Part shown: positions 1 through 7,586 of the stretch, piece by piece | Layout of the letters: the number at the start of each line of letters is the position of its first letter | How positions within the stretch are numbered: position 1 is the stretch's first letter | Assembly (NCBI GenBank): GCA_946410505.1 | Contig: CAMKAP010000011.1 | Location: 1 to 19,155 of the forward strand | DNA from: an uncultured Clostridia bacterium | GTDB lineage: Bacteria > Bacillota_A > Clostridia > Oscillospirales > Oscillospiraceae | Reading direction: 5' to 3' | Length of the DNA: 19,155 nucleotides | Notes under the pieces: model-generated | The model's database searches: none | What the model was told of the DNA's origin: nothing | Seen by the model: the letters and a program-made list of their open reading frames with translations, nothing else | Position numbers and translations under genes: made by a program

Positions 1-477
1 GACATGGACCAGGTGGACAAGGTGCTGTGGGACCTGAAGCATAACCCCGCCTCCCGCCGGATCATGACCAACATCTACACTTTCGCGGACCTCAGCGAGA
101 TGGCGCTCTATCCCTGCGCCTACTCCATGACCTTCAACGTCACCGGAAACAGGCTCAACGCCATTCTGAACCAGCGCAGCCAGGACATGCTGGCCGCCAA
201 CAACTGGAACGTGGTGCAGTACGCGGTGCTGACGATGATGATGGCCCAGGTCTCCGGCTTTGAGCCGGGCGAATTCGTACATGTGATCGCGGACGCGCAC
301 ATCTACGACAGACATGTTCCCATCATTGAGGAGATCATCGCAAACGAGCCCAAGGCCGCGCCGAAGTTTCTCATTGACCCCGAAGTGAAGGACTTCTACG
401 CTTTCACCCGCGACAGCTTCCGGGTCGAGGGTTACGAGTATGCGCCCTTTGAGCACAAGATCCCTGTCGCAGTTTGA
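1..477 (+). CDS. thyA: Thymidylate synthase, C-terminal part (partial at window start)
   Basis: Methylates dUMP to dTMP with methylene-tetrahydrofolate in the cytoplasm. The frame is open at base 1, so the start lies outside the window; about 158 residues are present. Counting from the Met at base 4, the YPCAY segment carries the catalytic cysteine (C38). The RR pair (R18, R19) fits the phosphate-binding arginines. The QRSQDMLAANNWNVVQYA segment and the HIYDRH segment are the family's dUMP-binding region. The catalytic Cys of the E. coli enzyme is residue 146, so roughly 108 N-terminal residues are missing here. The stop is a TGA at 475-477, and the ribosome binding site of the next gene overlaps it, indicating coupled translation with dihydrofolate reductase. 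This pairing is common because ThyA produces dihydrofolate. Family assignment is very secure. Confidence 0.96.
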   Translation, partial: DMDQVDKVLWDLKHNPASRRIMTNIYTFADLSEMALYPCAYSMTFNVTGNRLNAILNQRSQDMLAANNWNVVQYAVLTMMMAQVSGFEPGEFVHVIADAHIYDRHVPIIEEIIANEPKAAPKFLIDPEVKDFYAFTRDSFRVEGYEYAPFEHKIPVAV

Positions 478-487
478 GGTGAAGCGT

Positions 488-973
488 ATGGAACTGGAAG
501 CGATTGTGGCAGTCTATGCCGACTGGGGCATCGGCGCAAACGGCACCCAGCCCGTGGTGCTCAAGGCCGACCGGGCCCATTTCCGCGCCGTGACCGGGAG
601 CGCCGCGGTAATCGTCGGCCGCCGCACCATGGAGGATTTCCCCGGCGGCAGGCCTCTCAAGGGGCGGCACAACATCGTGGTCACCCGGCAGGCGCTGGAC
701 ATCGAGGGCGCCGAGGTGGTGCACTCCACCGATGAGGCGCTGGCAGCCGCTGCGCGGCAGGAACGCTGCCTGGTGATCGGCGGGGCCAGCGTGTACAGGC
801 AGTTTTTCCCCTATCTGAAGCGGGTCCATATCACAAAGATCGATCTTGTTCCCGAGTCTGACAGCTTCTTCCCGAATCTGGATCAGCTTTCCGACTGGGT
901 CTGCACCGAGCAGGGCGAGTGGCTGGAGGAAAACGGTCTGCGCTACTGCTTCTGCACCTACGAGAGAAAATAA
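488..973 (+). CDS. folA: Dihydrofolate reductase
   Basis: Reduces dihydrofolate to tetrahydrofolate with NADPH, recycling the product of the upstream thymidylate synthase. The protein has 161 residues, the usual size. Motifs in order: ADWGIGANG (11-19), the substrate acid in KAD (D28) followed by F32, the NADPH segment VGRRTMEDFPGGRPLKGR (43-60, with R60 matching E. coli R57), and VIGGASVY (96-103). I chose the ATG at 488 because GAGGTG at 476-481 lies six bases before it and the protein then starts at the first beta strand. An upstream in-frame ATG at 440 lies inside thyA and would add non-homologous residues. Odd point: the position of the usual Trp22 holds Val (V23). The gene is followed directly by a terminator. 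Confidence 0.95.
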   Translation: MELEAIVAVYADWGIGANGTQPVVLKADRAHFRAVTGSAAVIVGRRTMEDFPGGRPLKGRHNIVVTRQALDIEGAEVVHSTDEALAAAARQERCLVIGGASVYRQFFPYLKRVHITKIDLVPESDSFFPNLDQLSDWVCTEQGEWLEENGLRYCFCTYERK

Positions 974-988
974 CCCATATGCATAAAG

Positions 989-1023
989 AAGCTCCCGCAT
1001 CCGGTCGGATGTGGGAGCTTTTT
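989..1023 (+). terminator. Intrinsic terminator of the thyA-folA operon
   Basis: A 14-bp stem (989-1002 with 1007-1020, one G-T pair) with the four-base loop GGTC is followed by a short T run. It sits between the convergent folA and the GtrA gene. A-rich sequence on its left side could let it also work for the minus-strand operon. Confidence 0.9.
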
Positions 1024-1036
1024 CGTATAAGAGGAA

Positions 1037-1600
1037 TTACTTTTTGGCCTCGCCCTCGGGGAAGATGATCTTGTTGACGAAGAAGAAAATCACCATGGAG
1101 ACGCCGCCGTTCAAGACCACCGTGACGATGTTGTACACCCAGTCGGGCACGAAGAGGCCGCCCACCGCCACCCAGATGCAGTTGATGGAGTTGACGATGC
1201 AGGTGACGATGATGAAGGCGATGAAGTACCACATGATCTGGTACCAGATGTTGCCCTTGCTGCGGAAAACCAGGCTCCGCTGCAGCGGGAAGTTCACCGC
1301 CTCGCCGATGAACATGGCGATCAGGTAGGCAAAGAAGTAGCGCATGCCGCCGTGAGCCGCGTCATAGCCCAGGATGTTCCATTGAAAGTCCACCGCGCGC
1401 CCGGCCACGGTCCAGTGCAGCGGGATCGCGGGCCAGCCGAAGTCCGTCTCCGGCAGAGAGGAAAACAGCTTGGGCAGAAACTGCAGGATCAGGTATTTAA
1501 AAACCGTGATCACATTGCTCACGATGATGAACAGGCCGCCCTCGCGGACCCACTTGGCGAGCTTGGGATTCTTTTCTTCAAAGTTTTTCCAGAATTGCAC
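1037..1600 (-). CDS. GtrA-like membrane protein
   Basis: A 187-residue integral membrane protein of the GtrA/DPMS family. Members move, or help move, polyprenyl-linked sugars across the membrane for cell-surface glycosylation; the exact role here is unknown. Four hydrophobic segments lie near residues 22-45, 84-105, 119-141 and 155-178. The conserved core GEAVNFPLQRSLVFRSKGN (99-117) matches the family's typical N-F-x(4)-R-x-x-V-F pattern. The start is GTG at 1600, chosen because AGGAGGA lies about seven bases upstream on the minus strand; that site overlaps the stop of the preceding small gene. It is the last gene of a three-gene operon behind a GH3 glycosidase. No glycosyltransferase, the usual partner, is present, which makes the context unusual. 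Confidence 0.85.
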   Translation of the reverse strand: MQFWKNFEEKNPKLAKWVREGGLFIIVSNVITVFKYLILQFLPKLFSSLPETDFGWPAIPLHWTVAGRAVDFQWNILGYDAAHGGMRYFFAYLIAMFIGEAVNFPLQRSLVFRSKGNIWYQIMWYFIAFIIVTCIVNSINCIWVAVGGLFVPDWVYNIVTVVLNGGVSMVIFFFVNKIIFPEGEAKK

Positions 1601-1612
1601 AGGGAGTCCTCC

Positions 1613-1786
1613 TCATGTTTTCGGCTTGAAGGACAGCAGCAGATCCGCCGCGAAGTCCACCGTGATGATAGCGAAGACGATGCCCCAGAACACGTGCCCA
1701 CCGGTGAAGAACACCACCGTCAGCACCGCCACCAGCGCGGTCAGGATCAGAGCCACAATGGGAGAAATGCCGTTTGCATTTTTCAT
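1613..1786 (-). CDS. Small two-helix membrane protein (57 aa)
   Basis: Not recognised as a known family. The predicted peptide starts MKNANGISPIVALILTALVA and ends LLLSFKPKT. It has two hydrophobic segments, about residues 8-27 and 31-51, separated by a TGG turn. The coding case is good. The start ATG at 1784-1786 has AGGAGGAG just upstream, and this site overlaps the TAA of the GH3 gene. Its own TGA stop overlaps the ribosome binding site of the GtrA gene. It therefore sits as the middle gene of a tightly packed operon. A role as a small partner of the GtrA protein is a guess based only on position. Confidence 0.72.
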   Translation of the reverse strand: MKNANGISPIVALILTALVAVLTVVFFTGGHVFWGIVFAIITVDFAADLLLSFKPKT

Positions 1787-1798
1787 GCCGTCTCCTCC

Positions 1799-4225
1799 TT
1801 ACTCAAGCGCTTTCTGCTTCTTGCTGACCGACATCTGCTTGAAGAAGCCGCCCACGATCTTGCCCAGGCCCTTGCAGAAGGCGATGCCGTGGCCGTTGAT
1901 GATGTCGAGGATACCGTCACACATCTCCTGGGAGCACATGCCGCCGGCCATCTTGCCGATGGCGCGGATGGGCATGTTGTAGATGAAGGTGATGTTCAGA
2001 TCCGGCTCACCCTTGGCGATGCTCTTTTGCAGCATGCCGTCCATAACCTTCCACACCAGACGCGCCTTCAGGCTCTTCGCGTAGTAGAGCTGGGCGATGG
2101 CGTCGTTCGGCTGGATGGTGCCGGCCCAGTGGCCGTCCGGGATCTTGTGGCCCAGAAGCGTCTCAAACTCCGCATCGGAGACGTTCTTGATGCTGCCGCT
2201 GGCGTAGCTCGAAAGCTTCGTGAGATCCTCGCAGACCGGGGCGTCCGTGCCCTTCACATTCACCATACCGGAGAGCTTCACATCCTCCACGTTTGCGCAG
2301 ATCTGAATTTCATACGCGCCGCCGTCAACCTCGAACCTGCCGGTCCGGTCGTTCCAGTAGCGGAAGGCCTTGTCGTCCAGAGGAATGGTCACGGTCTTGC
2401 TCTCGCCCGCTTTGAGGAACACCTTCTGGAAGCCCTTGAGCTCCTTGTTGGGGCGGTAGACGGTCGGGTTCACCGCGTGGACGTAGAGCTGCGCGACCTC
2501 GGCGCCGTCCATCTTGCCGGTGTTTTTCAGCGTGAAGCTGGCTTCCTTGTCGGAGACCTTGAGATCACTGTATTCAAAGCTGGTGTAGCTCAGGCCGAAG
2601 CCGAAGGGGAACAGGACGGGCACCTTGGCGGTGTCGTAGTAGCGATAGCCCACATACAGACCCTCACGGTACTCCACGGTGCGCTCCTTTGCCGGGAAAT
2701 AGGGGGCGGAGGAGCAGTCCTCGTACTTGAGGGGGTAACTCTCGGAGAGCTTGCCCGAGGGGTTTACGTCGCCCATAATCACTTTCAGCACGGCACTGGC
2801 GCCGGCCTGGCCACAGAGGTAGCCGTGGACCATGGCCCTGCACTGATCGATCCAGGGCATTTCCACGCTGGAGCCCGCGGACATGACGATGATCACGTTG
2901 GGGTTTGCGTCGGAGACGGCCTTGAGCGTCTCGATCTGGCACTGGGGGATCGAGAGGGTGGAGCGGTCCAGGCCTTCGGACTCGCTGATCTCGTCGAGCC
3001 CCAAGTACAGCAGCACGTAGTCTGCCTTCTTCGCAAGCGCGGCGGCCTTCTGCATCATGGCGGCGTCGGGCGCGCCGTGGCGGGGATAGCCCGCCTCAAA
3101 GCCCACGACGTTCAGATCGAAAGAACCGATCACGTCCATGGTGTGGTCGAGCTTCGTGCAGTTTACGACGGAGGAGCCTGCGCCCTGGTATCTCGCCTTC
3201 TGGGCAAACTCGCCGATCACGGCGACCTTGCTGCCCGGCTTCAGCGGCAGGATGTCATTCTCATTCTTCAGCAGCACGATGGACTGCTCGCTGGCCTTCC
3301 GGGCGAAGGCGTGGTGGGCATCCTTGTCAAAGGGCTTGCCCTTGTACTGATCCACCGCCTTGCGGGTGGAGAGCATCACGTCCAGGAGTTCGTCCACGCG
3401 CACATCCACTTCTGCCTCGGTGATCTTGCCGTCCGCCACGGCCTGCATGAGCTGGCGCGGACCGTCGCCGCCGGTGGAGGGCATCTCCAGGTGACTTCCT
3501 GCCCGCACGCCCTCAACAAAGTCGTTGTTGGCGCCCCAGTCGGACACCACAAAGCCGTCGAAGCCCCAGGTGTCCCGCAGGATCTCCTGCAGCAGGTGGG
3601 CGTTTTCGTTGGCGTAGGTGCCGTTTACCATATTGTAGGAGGACATGATGGACTTGGGGTGTCCTTCCTTCACGGCGATTTCAAAGTTCGTGAGATAGAT
3701 TTCGCGGAGCGTCCGCTCGTCCATGACGGAGTTGGAGGCCATGCGGCGAAGCTCCGTGTTGTTCGCGGCAAAGTGCTTCGGGCAGGCGGAGACGCCGTTT
3801 GCCTGGATACCGCGGATGTACCCCGCGGCCATCTTGCCCGCGAGATAGGGGTCCTCGGAGAAGTACTCGAAGTTGCGGCCGCAGAAGGGGCTGCGCTTGA
3901 TGTTGAGGCCGGGGCCAAGCAGGACGCAGACGTCCTGGCTGGCCGCTTCCTCACCCAGCATTCTGCCCAGCTCCTCGCCCAAAGCGGGATCCCAGGAGTT
4001 TGCCATGGTGGCGGCGGTGGGATAACAGGTGGCGGGGACGGAGCCGTTGAGCCCTAGCTGGTCGCCGGCGCCCTCCTGCTTGCGGATGCCGTGAGGGCCG
4101 TCGGAGAGGGTCATGTTCTCGATGCCGAGACGGCGGACGCTCTGGGTCTGCCAGAAATCCCGGCCGGAGAGCAGATGCGCCTTCTCCTCCAGCGTCATCT
4201 GTTTGATGAGATCCTGATGTTTCAA
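1799..4225 (-). CDS. GH3 beta-glycosidase, canonical domain order, cytoplasmic
   Basis: Hydrolyses terminal beta-linked sugars (beta-glucosidase or beta-xylosidase type; substrate not deducible). There are 808 residues and no signal peptide. Domain order is the normal one. The TIM barrel has LSDGPHGIR (D42), GRNFEYFSED (116-125), KHF (150-152) and the nucleophile D229 in GFVVSDWG. The alpha/beta sandwich has VLLKN (317-321) and the probable acid/base E417 in SEGLDR. The fibronectin-III-like domain begins after FGFGLSYTSF (541-550). A C-terminal extension of about 150 residues (659-808) follows. The start is TTG at 4223-4225, preceded by AAGGAGGAAG about 11 bases upstream; the next Met is residue 10. 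It heads the operon with the small membrane protein and GtrA. I found no convincing promoter in the 220 bases upstream. Confidence 0.94.
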   Translation of the reverse strand: MKHQDLIKQMTLEEKAHLLSGRDFWQTQSVRRLGIENMTLSDGPHGIRKQEGAGDQLGLNGSVPATCYPTAATMANSWDPALGEELGRMLGEEAASQDVCVLLGPGLNIKRSPFCGRNFEYFSEDPYLAGKMAAGYIRGIQANGVSACPKHFAANNTELRRMASNSVMDERTLREIYLTNFEIAVKEGHPKSIMSSYNMVNGTYANENAHLLQEILRDTWGFDGFVVSDWGANNDFVEGVRAGSHLEMPSTGGDGPRQLMQAVADGKITEAEVDVRVDELLDVMLSTRKAVDQYKGKPFDKDAHHAFARKASEQSIVLLKNENDILPLKPGSKVAVIGEFAQKARYQGAGSSVVNCTKLDHTMDVIGSFDLNVVGFEAGYPRHGAPDAAMMQKAAALAKKADYVLLYLGLDEISESEGLDRSTLSIPQCQIETLKAVSDANPNVIIVMSAGSSVEMPWIDQCRAMVHGYLCGQAGASAVLKVIMGDVNPSGKLSESYPLKYEDCSSAPYFPAKERTVEYREGLYVGYRYYDTAKVPVLFPFGFGLSYTSFEYSDLKVSDKEASFTLKNTGKMDGAEVAQLYVHAVNPTVYRPNKELKGFQKVFLKAGESKTVTIPLDDKAFRYWNDRTGRFEVDGGAYEIQICANVEDVKLSGMVNVKGTDAPVCEDLTKLSSYASGSIKNVSDAEFETLLGHKIPDGHWAGTIQPNDAIAQLYYAKSLKARLVWKVMDGMLQKSIAKGEPDLNITFIYNMPIRAIGKMAGGMCSQEMCDGILDIINGHGIAFCKGLGKIVGGFFKQMSVSKKQKALE

Positions 4226-4445
4226 GGCGGGTTCTTCCTCCTTTATTTCTTACGTCGCAAAGCGACACAACTTTTTGTTCCGTTCGCTCTTTGTCAGACA
4301 CGAACCCGCTTCGCCTGGCTTCGTGTTTTCGTGTTTGAGAGGAAAACGGAAGGCGCGGACTGGCGCGCGTTTCGTTTGACGAAAGGGGCTGTCACTGTCC
4401 CCGTACGGAGAGCGGTGACAGCCCCGGATTCCTTTGCGAGGAAAA
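4226..4445. other. Intergenic region between two GH3 genes, rich in short hairpins
   Basis: No gene is seen. Small perfect stems include GTCGC/GCGAC (4254-4266), ACACGAA/TTCGTGT (4298-4326) and TTTCG/CGAAA (4370-4384), in addition to the terminator at 4385-4425. No clear sigma-A promoter for the minus-strand operon was found. Confidence 0.5.
4380..4425 (-). terminator. Terminator hairpin of the first permuted GH3 gene
   Basis: The perfect 11-bp stem GGGGCTGTCAC/GTGACAGCCCC (4385-4395 with 4415-4425) has a 19-base loop that itself contains the palindrome CCGTACGG. On the minus strand it is followed by a weak T run (TTTCG). It lies 20 bases after the GH3 stop codon. Confidence 0.7.
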
Positions 4446-7343
4446 TCAGGCCTTCTTAGCCTTGAGGTACTTCTTGATGCTCATAAACTCCAGCAGAGCG
4501 CAGAGCAGGGTCACCGCGGCCAGGATCACGTTCTTGACGATCTCCCACTTTGCGGCGCCGCCGTTCAGACCGCTGGCGTAAGCGCGGCTGTTGGCAGTCG
4601 TGTAAAGGATGTTCTTGCTGGCCTGGCGCATGGCGAGCACGGAGGTGGCGCTGGTCGTATCACTGACCTTGGAGAAGTCGGTCGCCTGCGGGGTGAGGCA
4701 GAAGTCGTTGCCGTTGCGGATCAGGATATCCGCATCCTGGTAGCCGTAGCCGCCGAAGTAGTCGGTCAGGACCATGCCGCGGAAGCCCCATTCGCCCCGC
4801 AGAACGGTGTTCTGCAGCTCGGTGGTGGCAGCAGCGTACTTGTTGCCGATGTAGTTGAAGGCGGACATGACGGCGCTGCAGTGGCCTTCCTTGACGGAGA
4901 TCTCAAAGGGCTTGAAGTAGATCTCACGCATGGCCTGCTCATTGGACCAGGTGCAGAGCATGTCGGTGCGGTGGGTTTCCTGGTCGTTCATGGCAAAGTG
5001 CTTCATGAACGCGTAGACGCCGCTCTCGGCTGCGCCGAGGATCGCGTTGGCAGCCATCTTGCCGGAGATGAAGCCGTCCTCGGAGTAATACTCGAAGTTA
5101 CGGCCGGCAAAGGCGGAACGGTGGATGTTCATGGCGGGCGCATACCAGCCGGAGACGTCCATCTCGTCGGCCATCTGGCCGATGGAACGGCCGAATTCCT
5201 TGGCAAGCTCGGTGTTCCAGGTGGCCGCGATCACAACGCCGGCGGGGAAGCCGATGGAGGCCTTGCCGGTGAAGTTGTTGTTGATGGAGGCGGGACCGTC
5301 GCAGTCGACCTGCTGGGTCTTGCCGACGGAAGCCACGGCAACGCTCTGGTAGCCGCCGGTGCCGATCAGGTTCACCATGTCATCCACGGTGAGCTGGTCA
5401 AGAAGGGCGTCCCACTGGGGATCGTCGTAATCCTTGCCTCGCAGATCCTGCAGCTTCAGGCCGTTCTGGGCGCCGGTCGTCGGCATCACGTCGTCCGGGT
5501 TGTTGAACTGGGTCGGATCATAGTTGGTGTGGTTGTAGAAGCCCGCCTTCGCCTCATCGCTCATCTCGAAGTTGGTGGGCGCTGCGGTGGCTTCCTCGTA
5601 GTTGGCAAAGCCGTCGGCGCGGGAGAGGTAGGTCAGGTCGCCTGCCGCATAGTCGAACAGGGCGACTGCCGCGGTCTGGTCGCTCTCGCGCTTGTTGTCT
5701 TCACCGAAGACCACCTTGGAGGCGACGGTGTAGGTCTTGGAGTCGATCTTGTTGTGGGAATCGCTGTTGATGGAGATCTCGTAGTCGCCCGCGTCGAGCA
5801 CGTAGGCCTTGGCGCCCTGGTAGTCGAAGGAGGCCATGTCTTCCACGCTGAAGGAGATCTTCACAGTCTCGCTTTCGCCGGGCTTGAGCTCGGAGGTCTT
5901 GGCGAAGGCGACGAGGTTGGCAACGGATTTTTCAATGCCGCCGTTGGTATAAGGGGGATTGTAATAGACCTCCACCACGTCCTTGCCGGCAACGGCGCCG
6001 GTGTTCTTCACCGTCACGTCAAAGGAGATGGTGCCGTCCTGTTCGCTGATCTCGCCCATCGTCTGCTCAAAGCTGGTATAGCTCAGGCCGTAGCCGAAGG
6101 GATAGACCACTTCCTTGTCATAATCGATCACGCCTTCCGCCGCCGCGGTCTCATACCAGCGGTAGCCGACGTAGATGCCTTCCACGTAGTTGACGAAGTT
6201 GGGCGTTACGGGGAAGCCGTAGCTCATGGGAGACACATCCGCCAGATTCGTGTACTGGAACTCGCCGATGTTGTTGAAGCATGGCGTTGCGGTCAGATCC
6301 GCCACGAAGGTATCGATGGTGCGGCCGGAGGGGTTGACCTTACCGGTGATGATATTGCCCAGGGCATTGAAGCCGGTCTGGCCGGGGCCGGGGGCGAGGA
6401 TGACGGCCTTGATGCTCGGGTAGCTGTTGACCCAGCCGAGCTCCATGGCGTTGGAGGCGTTGATGACGACGATGACCTTGTCAAACTCGCTGGTGACGCG
6501 GTCGATCATCGCAAGCTCACGGGTGGTGGGCTCAAGGTAGTGCTTGGAGGCGTCCAGATCCTCGGGATACTCGCTGAAGCGCAGGCCGGTCTGGCTGAAC
6601 ATGGTGCCGTTGCCGTCGTCGTTGAAGGTATCCGGGACATTGGGATCGAGGCTCTTGGGCAGGTCGGCGCCCTCGCCGCCGGAGCGGGCGAGCACGATCA
6701 TCGCCGTGTCAGAGAAGGCCTTGGCGTTGTCAAAGATGCCGGCGCTCTCGTAATCCGCAATGGTGCACTCGGGAACCGTCCAGTCCTGACCCATCATGCC
6801 GATGCCGGGACGGGCGCTGCGGAAGTCGGTGTAGAACTTCACAAGATCTTCATTGTAGGAAATGCCGGCGTTCTCCAGACCCTTGAGCAGGCTGACGGTC
6901 TCATACAGGCCGGAGAGGGAACCGGAACCGGTGCCGCCGTAGACCGGGTTGGTGGCGGACCAGCCGAAGGTGTTGAGTTTCACATCGCCCGAGAGCGGCA
7001 GCAGGCCGTCGTTCTTGAGAAGCACGAAGCCCTCGTCCGCGATCTGCTCGCACAGATCCTGCGCATTGGTGATGCTCTGCTCGGAGATATCGCCGCCGTT
7101 GCTGAAGACCATGCTGACCATGCTGTACATCGGGCCGATCAGGATGGCGTTGATGATCAGCGCAACGATCAGCAGGCAGGCAATCCACGCGCTGCTGCGC
7201 ACGAGCTTCTTGAGGGGTTTTTTGAATTTGACTGCGACAATCGTCAGAACGATTGCCAGCGCCAGCACAACGCCGATGCCGATGAGGTAATTCTTCAGCA
7301 GGCCGATCGTTGTGTAGACGTCGTTCATGTTGATTCCTAACAT
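4446..7343 (-). CDS. Membrane-anchored, circularly permuted GH3 glycosidase (paralog A)
   Basis: A 965-residue GH3 enzyme whose domains are in reverse order: the sandwich domain (VLLKNDG at 107-113, possible acid/base E224 in GGEGAD), the fibronectin-III-like domain (FGYGLSYTSF at 416-425), then the TIM barrel (GRNFEYYSED 747-756, KHF 781-783, nucleophile D861 in MVLTDYFG). The cytoplasmic GH3 at 1799-4225 has the same motifs in the opposite order, so the permutation is visible within the window. Hydrophobic segments lie at about 17-38, 53-70 and 936-955. The first loop has K39, K41, K42, K45, K46 and R49, and the C-terminal tail is KKYLKAKKA. Both should face the cytoplasm, which puts the 860-residue catalytic part outside. 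ATG at 7343 follows AAGGAGGAG. Permuted GH3 enzymes are known from Butyrivibrio fibrisolvens and Ruminococcus albus. The substrate is unknown. Confidence 0.93.
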   Translation of the reverse strand: MLGINMNDVYTTIGLLKNYLIGIGVVLALAIVLTIVAVKFKKPLKKLVRSSAWIACLLIVALIINAILIGPMYSMVSMVFSNGGDISEQSITNAQDLCEQIADEGFVLLKNDGLLPLSGDVKLNTFGWSATNPVYGGTGSGSLSGLYETVSLLKGLENAGISYNEDLVKFYTDFRSARPGIGMMGQDWTVPECTIADYESAGIFDNAKAFSDTAMIVLARSGGEGADLPKSLDPNVPDTFNDDGNGTMFSQTGLRFSEYPEDLDASKHYLEPTTRELAMIDRVTSEFDKVIVVINASNAMELGWVNSYPSIKAVILAPGPGQTGFNALGNIITGKVNPSGRTIDTFVADLTATPCFNNIGEFQYTNLADVSPMSYGFPVTPNFVNYVEGIYVGYRWYETAAAEGVIDYDKEVVYPFGYGLSYTSFEQTMGEISEQDGTISFDVTVKNTGAVAGKDVVEVYYNPPYTNGGIEKSVANLVAFAKTSELKPGESETVKISFSVEDMASFDYQGAKAYVLDAGDYEISINSDSHNKIDSKTYTVASKVVFGEDNKRESDQTAAVALFDYAAGDLTYLSRADGFANYEEATAAPTNFEMSDEAKAGFYNHTNYDPTQFNNPDDVMPTTGAQNGLKLQDLRGKDYDDPQWDALLDQLTVDDMVNLIGTGGYQSVAVASVGKTQQVDCDGPASINNNFTGKASIGFPAGVVIAATWNTELAKEFGRSIGQMADEMDVSGWYAPAMNIHRSAFAGRNFEYYSEDGFISGKMAANAILGAAESGVYAFMKHFAMNDQETHRTDMLCTWSNEQAMREIYFKPFEISVKEGHCSAVMSAFNYIGNKYAAATTELQNTVLRGEWGFRGMVLTDYFGGYGYQDADILIRNGNDFCLTPQATDFSKVSDTTSATSVLAMRQASKNILYTTANSRAYASGLNGGAAKWEIVKNVILAAVTLLCALLEFMSIKKYLKAKKA

Positions 7344-7365
7344 GCGTTCTCCTCCTTTAATATCA

Positions 7366-7380
7366 GTGTTCAGATAACAC
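7366..7380. promoter_or_regulatory. Short palindrome in the leader of GH3 paralog A
   Basis: GTGTT-CAGAT-AACAC is a perfect 5-bp inverted repeat with a 5-base centre. It lies about 3-17 bases downstream of the expected transcription start of the GH3 gene. On the minus strand it contains CTGAAC, the first six bases of the repeat found twice in the same intergenic region. It may be a third, weaker regulator site. Confidence 0.35.
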
Positions 7381-7389
7381 CTGCTTCAG

Positions 7390-7418
7390 ATTTTACCAAC
7401 TTTTTAACAGATTGTAAA
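7390..7418 (-). promoter_or_regulatory. Sigma-A promoter of GH3 paralog A
   Basis: On the minus strand: -35 TTTACA (7413-7418), 17-base spacer, -10 TAAAAT (7390-7395). The expected start is near 7383, giving a leader of about 40 bases before the ATG at 7343. Confidence 0.7.
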
Positions 7419-7444
7419 ATGCCGTTTGTGCATCCCAGCATTCT

Positions 7445-7462
7445 CTGAACGCATAGTGACAT
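7445..7462 (+). promoter_or_regulatory. Probable LysR binding repeat, copy 1
   Basis: CTGAACGCATA-G-TGACAT. The same 17 bases with one extra base recur at 7553-7571. This copy lies about 62-79 bases upstream of the expected GH3 start, where LysR-type activators usually have their recognition site (near -65). The repeat is seen; the binding is inferred. Confidence 0.55.
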
Positions 7463-7525
7463 GTTTTTTTACAGCAGTTTAGAAGAATATTGAGGCCGAA
7501 ACTCGTGATTCTTGCACAAATTATC

Positions 7526-7554
7526 TTGTTATTCTCTTGGTCTTGCTTTATACT
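7526..7554 (+). promoter_or_regulatory. Sigma-A promoter of the LysR gene
   Basis: -35 TTGTTA (7526-7531), 17-base spacer, -10 TATACT (7549-7554). The expected start is near 7561. The second repeat copy begins inside the -10 box. Confidence 0.7.
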
Positions 7555-7571
7555 GAACGCATACTTGACAT
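7553..7571 (+). promoter_or_regulatory. Probable LysR binding repeat, copy 2
   Basis: CTGAACGCATA-CT-TGACAT, the same as copy 1 apart from a one-base indel. It covers the end of the -10 box and the expected transcription start of the LysR gene, a position that fits negative autoregulation. Confidence 0.55.
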
Positions 7572-7586
7572 CGGGAGGAGACAAGC

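Noticed and set aside
7565..7570. TTGACA as a -35 box for the LysR gene
   Set aside because: A -10 box at the right distance would fall inside the coding start. The pair TTGTTA-17-TATACT upstream is well placed, and this TTGACA is part of the repeated operator sequence.
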